Of a stretch of 13,827 bases of DNA, positions 7,098-13,827 are shown one piece after another. Made by a program: the position numbers and the translations under genes. The DNA is from Ignavibacteriales bacterium (GTDB taxonomy: Bacteria; Bacteroidota; Ignavibacteria; Ignavibacteriales; Ignavibacteriaceae). Under the pieces are notes generated by a model. The model was not told the DNA's origin. It saw only the letters and a list, made by a program, of their open reading frames with translations, and made no database searches. Each line of letters opens with the position of its first letter. Within the stretch, counting starts at the first letter, position 1. The stretch is taken from positions 1 to 13,827 of the forward strand of contig JAGUXE010000129.1 of NCBI GenBank assembly GCA_020061995.1, read 5' to 3'.

Positions 7098-8616
7098 AAT
7101 TAAAGTAATGGTGTTAGTATTTTTTATTTCGTTTAGCCTATATGCGGGAGAAAAATTCTCAGGTATTCCCGAATTAAGTCTTCCTCCACATAGTTTGTTT
7201 GGTTATGCAGTCTCATGCGATGGCGAATTTGCTGCTGTTTCCGCCCCCAGTGAAACTTATGACAATTTAATTTCAGCCGGTGCCGTTTATTTATATAGAC
7301 TCAAAAACAACGAATGGAAATTCTTTCAAAAAATTATTCCTTCGGATCCGGCATTAATGAAAATGTTCGGGCAGTCAATCAAACTTTCCGGCTTTACTCT
7401 TCTCATCGGCGCACCTGAAGATAATATAAAAACTGGTGCTGTCTATGTCTACAAGTTTGACGGTAAGTGGAATGAAGTAAAAAAAATCACATCCCCCGAT
7501 GAAAAACAATTCACCGGTTTCGGCACTTCCGTTGACTATAAGAACGGAACAGCATTAATTACATCAATAGGTAATAAAAAGAATATTTATGCATCAGGTA
7601 TCGTCTATATCTATAATGTTTCTGATGATGATTTTTTACTTGATGCTGTTGTTTCATCTCCCGAAGAAAATAATGATGATTTGTTTGGTTCATCTGCTTT
7701 AATCATTTCAAAAACAGATATCGTTGTTTCCTCGCCAAGAGCAAATAGTTCTGTTAATAACTGCGGAATTGTTTATTCCTATATCAAACAGGATGGTGAA
7801 TGGAAATTAAATCAATCACTCGTTTCACAAAAACTAATGTCAGAAGGTTTATTCGGCAGTTCAATTAGTTACTCAGAAGGTAGATTACTTATCGGTGCAA
7901 TGCAGGAAAAGATTGATTCAGCAATTTCCGGTGCGGCATATTTGTTTCATTTACACGAGGAGGGTAAATGGATTTTGGAAGAAAAGTTTTCACCGGATAA
8001 TAAACAAAACCATGATTATTTCGGGATGGCGACTTTTATAAACAAAGAAGTATTAGTAATCGGCAGTCCAAAATGGGACATCGATCAACTAAATCGAAAC
8101 GGCGATATGGGATCCGCTGATGTGTATAGTCTTTCCGATAGCGGTTGGATAATGGCAGGAAAAATTATACCGCAAGATGGAGCCAGCGATGATCATTTCG
8201 GAATGGCAATAAGCTCATTCGAAAATACTCTTTTAATTGGAGCAAGGTTAAACGATAACGAAGCATTTAATAATGGTTCAGCATATTTTTATAAGTTTAG
8301 TGAGCTATTTCCGGCTTTATCACAAAAATTTATTCCTGAGGCATTTGAACTTTATCATAATTTCCCGAATCCATTTAAATCGTTAACAACTATTCGCTAC
8401 GATCTCGCTACTGATACCCGTGTCAACATTACTGTTTATGATCTGCTGGGAAGAAAAATTATTGAGCTGGTAAATGGAGAGGAAGTGGCCGGAAGAAAAC
8501 AAATTATCTGGACAGGAAATAGTTCTTACGGGATACCCTCTTCATCGGGTGTTTATATTTATCGAATGGAAACAACTAAATTTAATAACACAAAAAAAAT
8601 GATTTATTTAAAATAG
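7087..8616 (+). CDS. secreted seven-bladed FG-GAP beta-propeller with type IX sorting domain
   Basis: A 509-residue protein with a signal peptide (hydrophobic 'VMVLVFFISFSLYAG'). It has seven FG-GAP-type blades marked by 'LFGYAV', 'MFGQSI', 'GFGTSV', 'LFGSSA', 'LFGSSI', 'YFGMAT' and 'HFGMAI' at about residues 37, 93, 144, 199, 255, 311 and 370. Each is followed by 'L-L-I-G-A/S-P' and a 'G-A-V/A-Y-x-Y' strand, as in integrin-alpha-type propellers. The C-terminus from residue 420 ('FELYHNFPNPF') to the final 'KKMIYLK' is a type IX secretion sorting domain, so the protein should cross the outer membrane. I chose the ATG at 7087 because GGAG lies six bases before it; the in-frame ATG at 7075 would add four residues. 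The gene overlaps the end of the repeat-protein gene by 11 bases in another frame, so the two are probably translationally coupled. Confidence 0.87.
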   Translation: MSAEIKVMVLVFFISFSLYAGEKFSGIPELSLPPHSLFGYAVSCDGEFAAVSAPSETYDNLISAGAVYLYRLKNNEWKFFQKIIPSDPALMKMFGQSIKLSGFTLLIGAPEDNIKTGAVYVYKFDGKWNEVKKITSPDEKQFTGFGTSVDYKNGTALITSIGNKKNIYASGIVYIYNVSDDDFLLDAVVSSPEENNDDLFGSSALIISKTDIVVSSPRANSSVNNCGIVYSYIKQDGEWKLNQSLVSQKLMSEGLFGSSISYSEGRLLIGAMQEKIDSAISGAAYLFHLHEEGKWILEEKFSPDNKQNHDYFGMATFINKEVLVIGSPKWDIDQLNRNGDMGSADVYSLSDSGWIMAGKIIPQDGASDDHFGMAISSFENTLLIGARLNDNEAFNNGSAYFYKFSELFPALSQKFIPEAFELYHNFPNPFKSLTTIRYDLATDTRVNITVYDLLGRKIIELVNGEEVAGRKQIIWTGNSSYGIPSSSGVYIYRMETTKFNNTKKMIYLK

Positions 8617-8622
8617 TACCAA

Positions 8623-8691
8623 ATGAAAAAATCAGTTATCGTTTTATTGTTAATACTCCTTTTAAACAAATGTAAATTCGCTATTAAATAA
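8623..8691 (+). CDS. 22-residue lipoprotein-signal micro-ORF, possibly the detached start of the hydrolase
   Basis: Six bases after the propeller gene stop, an ATG opens a 22-codon frame beginning MKKSVIVLLLILLLNKC, a good lipoprotein or Sec signal with a cysteine at 17, and ending five residues later at TAA. Nothing follows that could be a mature protein in that frame. The hydrolase frame is open from 8666 onward, just after its in-frame stop at 8663-8665. A single-base frameshift between roughly 8670 and 8690 would therefore join this signal to the hydrolase through a short linker. The possibilities are a genuine tiny lipoprotein, a frameshifted pseudogene start, or a sequencing error. No strong ribosome binding site is visible. 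Confidence 0.4.
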   Translation: MKKSVIVLLLILLLNKCKFAIK

Positions 8692-8710
8692 CATTACAAA
8701 AGAGTCATAT

Positions 8711-9514
8711 ATGAAAGTCGAAATAAAAGACCAACCATTCGTTGCTGATTATTATTCCACTCCGGAAAACGTAAGTAAAGTCGGTATAGTAGTAGTTGGC
8801 GGTTCTGAAGGAGGGAAACCTTATTATTTAGCCGAACCGTTAGCAGAAAAAGGATTTCCGGTTTTGTCACTCGCATATTTTAAAGAACCTACTCTTCCGG
8901 ATAATCTGGAATTAATTCCTTTAGAGTATTTTAATACAGCTATAAACTGGTTTAAGCAAAATTGTGATTTCGAGAAAATTGTATTTGTTGGAATATCTAA
9001 AGGGGCTGAACTTTCTTTACTATTGGCATCTCATAATAAATATATAAACGGAGTTGTTGCGTATTCCCCTGCGTCAGTGGTTTTTGAAGGATTTTGTGCA
9101 AAACAAACTGATTCAAATTCAAGCTGGATGATAAACGGAGCTCAAGTTCCATTTGTCCCTTTTGATGTTACCGGAGTTAGTAACATGAATGATTATTACG
9201 CAATTTATAAGCAATCATTAACACAAACCGAACTTGTTGAAAAGTCTGCAATTAGAGTTGAGGAAATTAATGGAAACATTTTGCTGTTATCGGGGAGTGA
9301 TGATAAGATGTGGCCGTCAGGTGAAATGTCTGAAATGATTATTAACCGACTCAATTCAAGAAATTTCAATTTCTCATTCAAGCACATTTCCTTCGAATTT
9401 GCAGGACATGTCTTCAGCGAATATTATACTCAATTGGGGGGTACTGCTGAGTCTAATAAAACTGCAAGATTAAAAGCGATGGAGGCAGTTCTTAGTTTTT
9501 TGGAAAACTTGTGA
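8711..9514 (+). CDS. alpha/beta hydrolase of the BAAT C-terminal / acyl-CoA thioesterase type
   Basis: A 267-residue protein with the fold and motifs of the BAAT_C (bile acid-CoA:amino acid N-acyltransferase C-terminal) hydrolase family. The oxyanion region is 'VVVGGSEGG' (27-35). The nucleophile elbow is 'GISKGAEL' (94-101) with Ser96. The acid lies in 'SGSDDKMWPS' (Asp197 or Asp198), and the base is His233 in 'AGH'. Mammalian acyl-CoA thioesterases use the same Ser-Asp-His order. Bacterial members usually lack the N-terminal BAAT domain, as here, and their substrates are mostly unknown; an ester or thioester is likely. The start at 8711 has a weak 'aagag' before it and gives a cytoplasmic protein. 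The signal-like micro-ORF just upstream raises the possibility that the intact gene encodes an exported lipoprotein. Confidence 0.8.
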   Translation: MKVEIKDQPFVADYYSTPENVSKVGIVVVGGSEGGKPYYLAEPLAEKGFPVLSLAYFKEPTLPDNLELIPLEYFNTAINWFKQNCDFEKIVFVGISKGAELSLLLASHNKYINGVVAYSPASVVFEGFCAKQTDSNSSWMINGAQVPFVPFDVTGVSNMNDYYAIYKQSLTQTELVEKSAIRVEEINGNILLLSGSDDKMWPSGEMSEMIINRLNSRNFNFSFKHISFEFAGHVFSEYYTQLGGTAESNKTARLKAMEAVLSFLENL

Positions 9515-9551
9515 GCATCGATTTCTTTGGTTATAATCAATAGTCGGCGTT

Positions 9552-9608
9552 TCTTTGAGGATTTAAGTACCATACCTCATTTCTATCAAACGGTACCTAT
9601 CTCAAAGA
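9552..9608. other. nested inverted repeats, possible long hairpin
   Basis: TCTTTGAG (9552-9559) is complementary to CTCAAAGA (9601-9608). Inside that, GTACC (9567-9571) is complementary to GGTAC (9592-9596). Together they could fold as a two-part stem with a 20-base loop, just downstream of the hydrolase stop. It may be a 3' untranslated structure or a remnant element. Confidence 0.35.
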
Positions 9609-9618
9609 CTCCGATCTG

Positions 9619-9634
9619 CTGTTTTCGGAAACAG
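9619..9634 (+). terminator. short hairpin downstream of the hydrolase, weak terminator candidate
   Basis: CTGTTT and AAACAG pair perfectly around a TCGG loop. A T-run (9652-9657, 'tttttt') lies about 17 bases further on rather than directly adjacent, which makes it a poor intrinsic terminator. Confidence 0.3.
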
Positions 9635-9683
9635 AAACGATTTGGTAATCTTTTTTATTTTGTAATTCTGATTGCCAATATAA

Positions 9684-9706
9684 AGCCGCCAGTGTTACTG
9701 ACGGCT
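9684..9706 (-). terminator. intrinsic terminator between convergent genes
   Basis: AGCCG-C-CAGT and ACTG-A-CGGCT form a nine-pair stem with one mismatch around a GTT loop. It begins 14 bases beyond the stop of the beta-helix gene. Read on the minus strand the stem is followed by 'TTTATATT', an acceptable U-rich tail. Read on the plus strand the tail is 'ATTAAATT', weaker but possibly functional for the hydrolase transcript. Confidence 0.6.
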
Positions 9707-9719
9707 ATTAAATTCGATT

Positions 9720-11912
9720 CTATTTGAGCAAAACCATTTTTTTAATCGAAGAATATTTTTGCTTCCCGTCAACTGATTCTACACTTAACCGATAGAAATA
9801 TATTCCACTTGATAAGTTTGAAGAACTAAACTGAACTTCATAATTTCCCGAAGAGATTATCTCATCTTTGAGCAATTTTATTTCTTTCCCTAATGTGTTA
9901 TAAATTTTAATTGTTACCTTAGATTCAAATGGCAACGTGTATTTTATAACTGTTGAAGGGTTAAATGGATTGGGGAAATTTTGTAATAATTCAAACTTTT
10001 CAGGTAGCCCGACTTCTACATCATTCGCTAAGTCGAAATAGCGATATGTACCATCAAAATCAATCTGTTTCAATCTGTAGGAATAGCTTCCGGGAATAAT
10101 ATTATTCTCTATAAAAGTATAGTTTCTAGATTCAGTAGAAGTTCCATTCCCTTCAATAAAACCTACAAAGCACCATTCCTTACTATTCGCTTCTTGTTTC
10201 TCGCTTCTTTCAACTTCAAAGCCGAGATTATTAGTTTCCGATGCAGTTGACCAATGTAATACTACATTATTATTTGAAACATTTGCAATAAAGGTAATTA
10301 ATTCAACCGGTATTGCATCATCCGCCTCATCTGCACCTTTATACGGTAAATTAATATCACGCGGTTGATTATCAATATCGAAAGGAATCCAGCTTACGGG
10401 CATAGCTGCTAAATCAAAATCACCAACAGAAGAACCTGCTAAATGAAGATCGCCTGAAGCAACATTAACAAATGTCACTATCTTTGATACCGAATTAGAA
10501 TCGCCCTGACTAATATTCTGCCACTCTGAGAGTGTCGGACCATTAACCACCGTTGTTCCCAACTGTCTTCCTATTTGTCCTAGTACAGCATTTGAATCTG
10601 CGACGAACAAAAGATTATGATCACTGGTTAGGTAGCCTCTATCCGGATTTCCATCAATAATTGCATAAGCTGAATTTCCATATTGATGCGGGGTGAAATT
10701 AATCGGAACGAAATTATTGATAACAATATTATTTTTCAATTGTACAAAGGAAGTCCCAATTGAGGTTCTTGATAAGTAAAACCCTGCTGAAGAATAAGAA
10801 ATCGGAGTTTCACCTTCCATTACTATACTATTATAGCAAATAAGTCCGGTACCTCCGCCGCCTGATTGCTTGAATAACCAGATTCCTTTTGCATATACAC
10901 TGTTATCAGATGGAGGTGTGAATTCACTTTTAAATACATTTGAGATGAAATTATTGTAAATCTTCATAGTATCGTTTTCGATAATACTTATTCTAATTCC
11001 ATTCGGGGAAGAGCCGCCGGGACCGTAATATTTGATATTGTTGATTTTATTATTAAAGATTTCTCCGCTTGCATTATCAACACTAATACCTGAAATACTC
11101 ACAACCAGCACCGGTGCCGTTTCAGTATTAACAATGACGGAATCAATTTTATTATCATGAACCTTCGCATATTTTTGGCTAGAGAGAAGAATTCCTATCG
11201 CCGAACTTGCCTCATTATGCCCGATCCAGGAATTATTCCCTAGAGTGCAGTATCTTATTTCATTATAATAATCAGGGAATGTTGGTACACCCGCTATAGT
11301 AGCTTTTCCGGCTACTTGAATTCCCCATGCTACTTTATTAATTATAACATCGGAAATTAAATTATTATTATTAGCCCCTTCAACAGCGGTTGCTGCCGAT
11401 CTAATGATAATACCTCTTGTATACCTCGAACCATAAATCGCATTTCCACCCATTGTAACACTGCAATTCCGGATAACAACGAAGTTTGAACCTTTTGTTG
11501 CTGTACCTGTGATTAGGTATCCGATTTCAACTTGGTCGGCAGATGAGGTTCCGCCATCTTCTATATTTATCCCGTCGAAGGTAATATAATCACATCCGGT
11601 AACAGTTACCATCGCATCAGTAGTCGCTGATGTCCCTATACCTTTAATAACAACAGAATCGGAACCTTGAAAAACAACTCTATTATTGCTTGATGACCCA
11701 GTAAAAGAAGTGAAAGAAATCCTTTCCGTATAAATACCGGGGGAAACATTAAAAACCACTCCTCCCGTTCCTACTCCGTTATTAACTAAAGCATTTATTG
11801 CCAATTGAAAAGTTGCGTAATCGCCGCCTGTCCCAATAGTTTTATTTCCCGATAAACCTTGGGGAAAGCTATTAATAACAAAAAACAAACAAATAAGTAA
11901 TAATTTTTTCAT
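9720..11912 (-). CDS. secreted parallel beta-helix protein with type IX sorting domain
   Basis: A 730-residue protein. Residues 1-18 are a signal peptide (MKKLLLICLFFVINSFPQG). Next comes 'GTGGDYATFQLAINAL', the usual entry to pectate-lyase-like right-handed beta-helices. Residues to about 450 repeat the coil pattern of short beta strands and Asn ladders ('YITFDGINIED', 'FVVIRNCSV', 'KVHDNKIDSV', 'EIFNNKINNI', 'KIYNNFISNV', 'QLKNNIVINN'). Residues 535-639 form the fibronectin-like domain that often precedes the sorting signal ('PVELITFIANVSNN', 'VVLHWSTASETNNLGFEVER'). Residues 640-730 ('FELLQNFPNPFNPST' to 'KKMVLLK') are a type IX sorting domain. An 'AGGAG' lies nine bases before the ATG. 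No catalytic residues of a polysaccharide lyase can be identified, so binding or structure is as likely as enzymatic action. It appears monocistronic. Confidence 0.88.
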   Translation of the reverse strand: MKKLLLICLFFVINSFPQGLSGNKTIGTGGDYATFQLAINALVNNGVGTGGVVFNVSPGIYTERISFTSFTGSSSNNRVVFQGSDSVVIKGIGTSATTDAMVTVTGCDYITFDGINIEDGGTSSADQVEIGYLITGTATKGSNFVVIRNCSVTMGGNAIYGSRYTRGIIIRSAATAVEGANNNNLISDVIINKVAWGIQVAGKATIAGVPTFPDYYNEIRYCTLGNNSWIGHNEASSAIGILLSSQKYAKVHDNKIDSVIVNTETAPVLVVSISGISVDNASGEIFNNKINNIKYYGPGGSSPNGIRISIIENDTMKIYNNFISNVFKSEFTPPSDNSVYAKGIWLFKQSGGGGTGLICYNSIVMEGETPISYSSAGFYLSRTSIGTSFVQLKNNIVINNFVPINFTPHQYGNSAYAIIDGNPDRGYLTSDHNLLFVADSNAVLGQIGRQLGTTVVNGPTLSEWQNISQGDSNSVSKIVTFVNVASGDLHLAGSSVGDFDLAAMPVSWIPFDIDNQPRDINLPYKGADEADDAIPVELITFIANVSNNNVVLHWSTASETNNLGFEVERSEKQEANSKEWCFVGFIEGNGTSTESRNYTFIENNIIPGSYSYRLKQIDFDGTYRYFDLANDVEVGLPEKFELLQNFPNPFNPSTVIKYTLPFESKVTIKIYNTLGKEIKLLKDEIISSGNYEVQFSSSNLSSGIYFYRLSVESVDGKQKYSSIKKMVLLK

Positions 11913-12399
11913 TAAAAGGACTCCTAATAAAATTAAATATGATTTTAAAATATTCTGAACTTAAAACTCTATTACTTTATCATGGTTTATTTTTCCTTCT
12001 GACAATACCAATAGACCGGTTGATGTTGTGTATGAATATGAGTTCGTTAAATAATCCGTGAACATTTCTAATAATTGTTTATTAATCACAAAACTGTGTT
12101 TTTTTGTCCGTAGAAAATGAACTCCTTTCTACCTTCAGCGTAAAGTGAGTTAATAACTCATGCTACACAGATTACTAACCTACAAGGTTTCAATGAATGT
12201 TTTTACGAGAATATTCTTGATTTGTATCGAACAAACAAGTGTCAGGATATATCGTTTCTCAAAACCTTGCAGGTTTCTCACTCTCTTGTGTAATGTGAGC
12301 GAGCAATTATTAATTAAAACTATTTGTTCTTATTCGTTACAAAAAATAGTTGCAGTCAGCACTTATACCACACCTTATATGTCTTGTAATAATGGGACG
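11913..12399. other. intergenic stretch with palindromes, no supported gene
   Basis: About 490 bases between two minus-strand genes. The plus-strand frame starting at 12160 runs across the end of the 58-residue gene and has no ribosome binding site, so I do not accept it. The stretch holds several small perfect inverted repeats, described separately, including TGAGTT-AAT-AACTCA near 12147-12161. The leader and promoter of the beta-helix gene must lie in the part near 11913-12000, but no convincing promoter boxes stand out. Confidence 0.5.
12177..12276. repeat. pair of AACCT...AGGTT palindromes, REP-like
   Basis: AACCT-ACA-AGGTT at 12177-12189 and AAACCT-TGC-AGGTTT at 12262-12276 are near-copies of one small palindrome. 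CAAGGTTT (12183-12190) and AAACCTTG (12262-12269) are also complementary to each other, so the pair could close a roughly 70-base loop. Palindromes of the AACCTTGCAGGTT kind are, as I recall, common dispersed intergenic elements in Bacteroidota and related genomes. Confidence 0.4.
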
Positions 12400-12576
12400 T
12401 CATTTTTTTATATAGGCGTTCAGACCGATTACTAAAGGCTTACCGTCAATCATACATTGTGTTTGGATATTGCCGTGTGTAGTAGCAACAACTAAGGTTT
12501 TGCCGGAAGCACTTGGCGTCGGCTTCTGCAATTCGATAGTGATGATGAGCTTGTTATCTTCAATTTTGACTTCCAT
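12400..12576 (-). CDS. 58-residue conserved hypothetical small protein
   Basis: The ATG at 12574-12576 is preceded on the minus strand by GGAGGA with a short spacer, the best ribosome binding site in the window. The frame encodes 58 residues starting MEVKIEDNKLIITIELQKP, continuing with 'TPSASGKTLVVATTHGN' and ending 'DGKPLVIGLNAYIKK'. Strand-turn-strand spacing suggests a small all-beta fold with no signal peptide, so it is probably cytoplasmic. From memory, very similar short proteins with 'SGKTLVVA-x-T-x-GN' and 'DGKP-x-x-x-G-x-NAYI' occur as unnamed hypotheticals in many unrelated bacteria, but I know no function. Codon use looks normal and slightly richer in GC than the flanks. It stands alone, with no gene partner close on either side. 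Confidence 0.8.
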   Translation of the reverse strand: MEVKIEDNKLIITIELQKPTPSASGKTLVVATTHGNIQTQCMIDGKPLVIGLNAYIKK

Positions 12577-13050
12577 TTTATCCTCCGATGTTTAATAAAG
12601 TCGTGACCGCCTAAAACAAAATATTCATATTGTAAAAATTAAGATATTAAAGAGTACTGTCAAATCTCTATTTGTAAAACTATTTTGAAGTGTAGCAAAA
12701 TTATTTTTTTCAGATTGAGAAATGAATCTTTTTTTTAGAGGATATTTTTTTCGTTTCCTATAAGGAGTGATTAAACCGAATAATATCTCAGAATTTTTTT
12801 TTGCTGTGATATAGAGCATCATGAAATTATAAAAAAAATGTTAATTTCTATAACCTTCACCTCTGTGAGGAAACAATAATAAACTTTTTTAATGTAAAAT
12901 AAGTATTTAAGATTCTTATAAGTAATGTTCCTTATCAAGAAGAAGGGGTTGCATTTAGTATTAAAGATTAGGACATAAGATTAATTGTTTTTTGCTAAAC
13001 AAATTTGCTAATTTTCGTATCCACATTTATGGGTACAAATCAGGTACTAT
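12577..13050. other. divergent intergenic region, no supported gene
   Basis: About 470 very AT-rich bases between the minus-strand small gene and the plus-strand membrane gene, so it should hold both promoters. A minus-strand frame at 12625-12822 has biased Lys/Phe composition, no ribosome binding site and no family resemblance; I leave it out. The direct repeat TTTGCTAA at 12991-12998 and 13004-13011 lies 40-60 bases before the membrane gene and could be part of its control region. Confidence 0.5.
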
Positions 13051-13827
13051 ATGGATCACTTCAACGAGATAATTGGGCTATTTGCAATTCTTTTATTAAT
13101 TATTGCAATGTTTGCGTTGATATTCATACTCATAAGATATGTCTTTTTACCAATCGTACTCAATATAATATATGTTAGCGCTGGACTTTCACCATATCTA
13201 ATAGCAATATTTTACTTACAGTATAAAGAAGAGATTCGTACTCTATGGAACGAGAGCATCCTTGGTATCAATCTATTATTTGTTGCTGCTGCTTTTTATT
13301 ATGTGATTATTACAGCTTTACCAATTTATAATTTATTCAAGGTTAAGAAAAATAATAGCAAAGAAACTATAAAGATAATTGATACAAGAATTTTATTGTT
13401 AACCTGGATGATAGTGATTACAATAATTCATTTTGCTTGGTTTTCTGAAATGTTGAATTCGATTACCTTCTCGCCTCAAAAAATTGATTATTTCTATCTA
13501 TACTATCTTTTGATCTTATTATTAGCCTCAGTTGTGTATAAATATAATTACAATAGGAGAGTTGATTTTAGACCAAAAGATATAAATGTAATTAATGGTA
13601 AAAATGTGAGTGGATCTAATCTATTTACAAAGGTCTTCATAAAATTACCAAGGGCTATAGTATCCATGATCCAGCAGAAGTATGAAAAATATTCAGAGAA
13701 AAAGAACTATTACAAAAATACAATGAATGAACAATATCATGATATTAAGAATGCGGAAGAAAGAAAAGAGAATCTTGAAAAACTTGTCAATGAATCGAAA
13801 GAAAAATGGAAAGAGGCAATCGACAGA
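13051..13827 (+). CDS. unrecognised multi-pass membrane protein with coiled-coil tail, cut by the right edge
   Basis: The ATG at 13051 opens 259 codons without a stop up to the window end. Hydrophobic segments lie at about residues 6-30, 31-57, 70-94, 113-134 and 147-164, so four or five membrane helices. After residue 165 the protein becomes strongly charged, and from about 205 to the edge it has long Lys/Glu-rich helical sequence ('EERKENLEKLVNESKEKW'), a probable coiled coil facing the cytoplasm. I recognise no family. A membrane anchor followed by a coiled coil and then a catalytic or binding domain would be a common layout, but that domain, if any, is outside the window. An 'agg' six bases before the ATG is only a weak ribosome binding site. 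Confidence 0.75.
   Translation, partial: MDHFNEIIGLFAILLLIIAMFALIFILIRYVFLPIVLNIIYVSAGLSPYLIAIFYLQYKEEIRTLWNESILGINLLFVAAAFYYVIITALPIYNLFKVKKNNSKETIKIIDTRILLLTWMIVITIIHFAWFSEMLNSITFSPQKIDYFYLYYLLILLLASVVYKYNYNRRVDFRPKDINVINGKNVSGSNLFTKVFIKLPRAIVSMIQQKYEKYSEKKNYYKNTMNEQYHDIKNAEERKENLEKLVNESKEKWKEAIDR

Noticed and set aside
7075..8616. Upstream ATG at 7075 as the propeller start
   Set aside because: It has no ribosome binding site at proper spacing, whereas GGAG lies six bases before the ATG at 7087; the difference is only four residues.
3363..8616. The repeat protein and propeller as one frameshifted gene
   Set aside because: The propeller has its own signal peptide and ribosome binding site, so two separate proteins fit better than a broken fusion.
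9527..9727. 66-codon plus-strand frame after the hydrolase
   Set aside because: It reads straight through three hairpins including the terminator and into the end of the convergent gene; no coding character.
12160..12435. 91-codon plus-strand frame
   Set aside because: It overlaps antisense the well-supported 58-residue gene, runs over palindromic intergenic DNA, and has no ribosome binding site.
12625..12822. 65-codon minus-strand frame in the divergent intergenic region
   Set aside because: Poly-A/T driven composition, no ribosome binding site, and it would occupy the expected promoter region of the small gene.

Overview
The window is AT-rich and reads like a chromosomal piece of a Bacteroidota/Chlorobi-group bacterium, most likely an Ignavibacteria relative. 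The main evidence is two secreted proteins (7087-8616 and 9720-11912) ending in type IX secretion C-terminal sorting domains with the 'NFPNPF' signature. A second clue is a set of lipoproteins with an acidic stretch right after the lipid-modified cysteine. The taxonomic call is an inference from protein style; there is no rRNA or marker gene here.

Layout. 1-1870 (minus strand): three tandem paralogous small lipoproteins, the last cut by the left edge, probably one operon read leftward from a sigma70-like promoter at 1899-1927. 1871-2794: a 0.9 kb stretch with no convincing gene. 2795-3262: a small DUF6790-like membrane protein. 3363-7097: a 1244-residue exported protein whose N-terminal half is eight copies of a roughly 68-residue beta-rich repeat. 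It overlaps by a few bases a 509-residue seven-bladed FG-GAP propeller protein with a type IX signal (7087-8616). 8623-8691: a micro-ORF that looks like a bare lipoprotein signal peptide, followed by a BAAT-C-type alpha/beta hydrolase (8711-9514); a frameshift may separate the two. 9515-9719: a convergent intergenic region rich in hairpins, with a good terminator. 9720-11912 (minus): a 730-residue predicted parallel beta-helix protein with a type IX signal. 12400-12576 (minus): a 58-residue conserved-looking small protein with a near-perfect ribosome binding site. 13051 to the right edge: an unrecognised multi-pass membrane protein with a charged coiled-coil tail, incomplete.

No mobile element, CRISPR array, tRNA or rRNA was seen. 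Most gene products are predicted to act in the envelope or outside the cell. The strongest candidate for something undescribed is the repeat protein with a constant 68-residue period, translationally linked to a secreted propeller. The three-paralogue lipoprotein cluster comes next. No function can be assigned to either from sequence alone.
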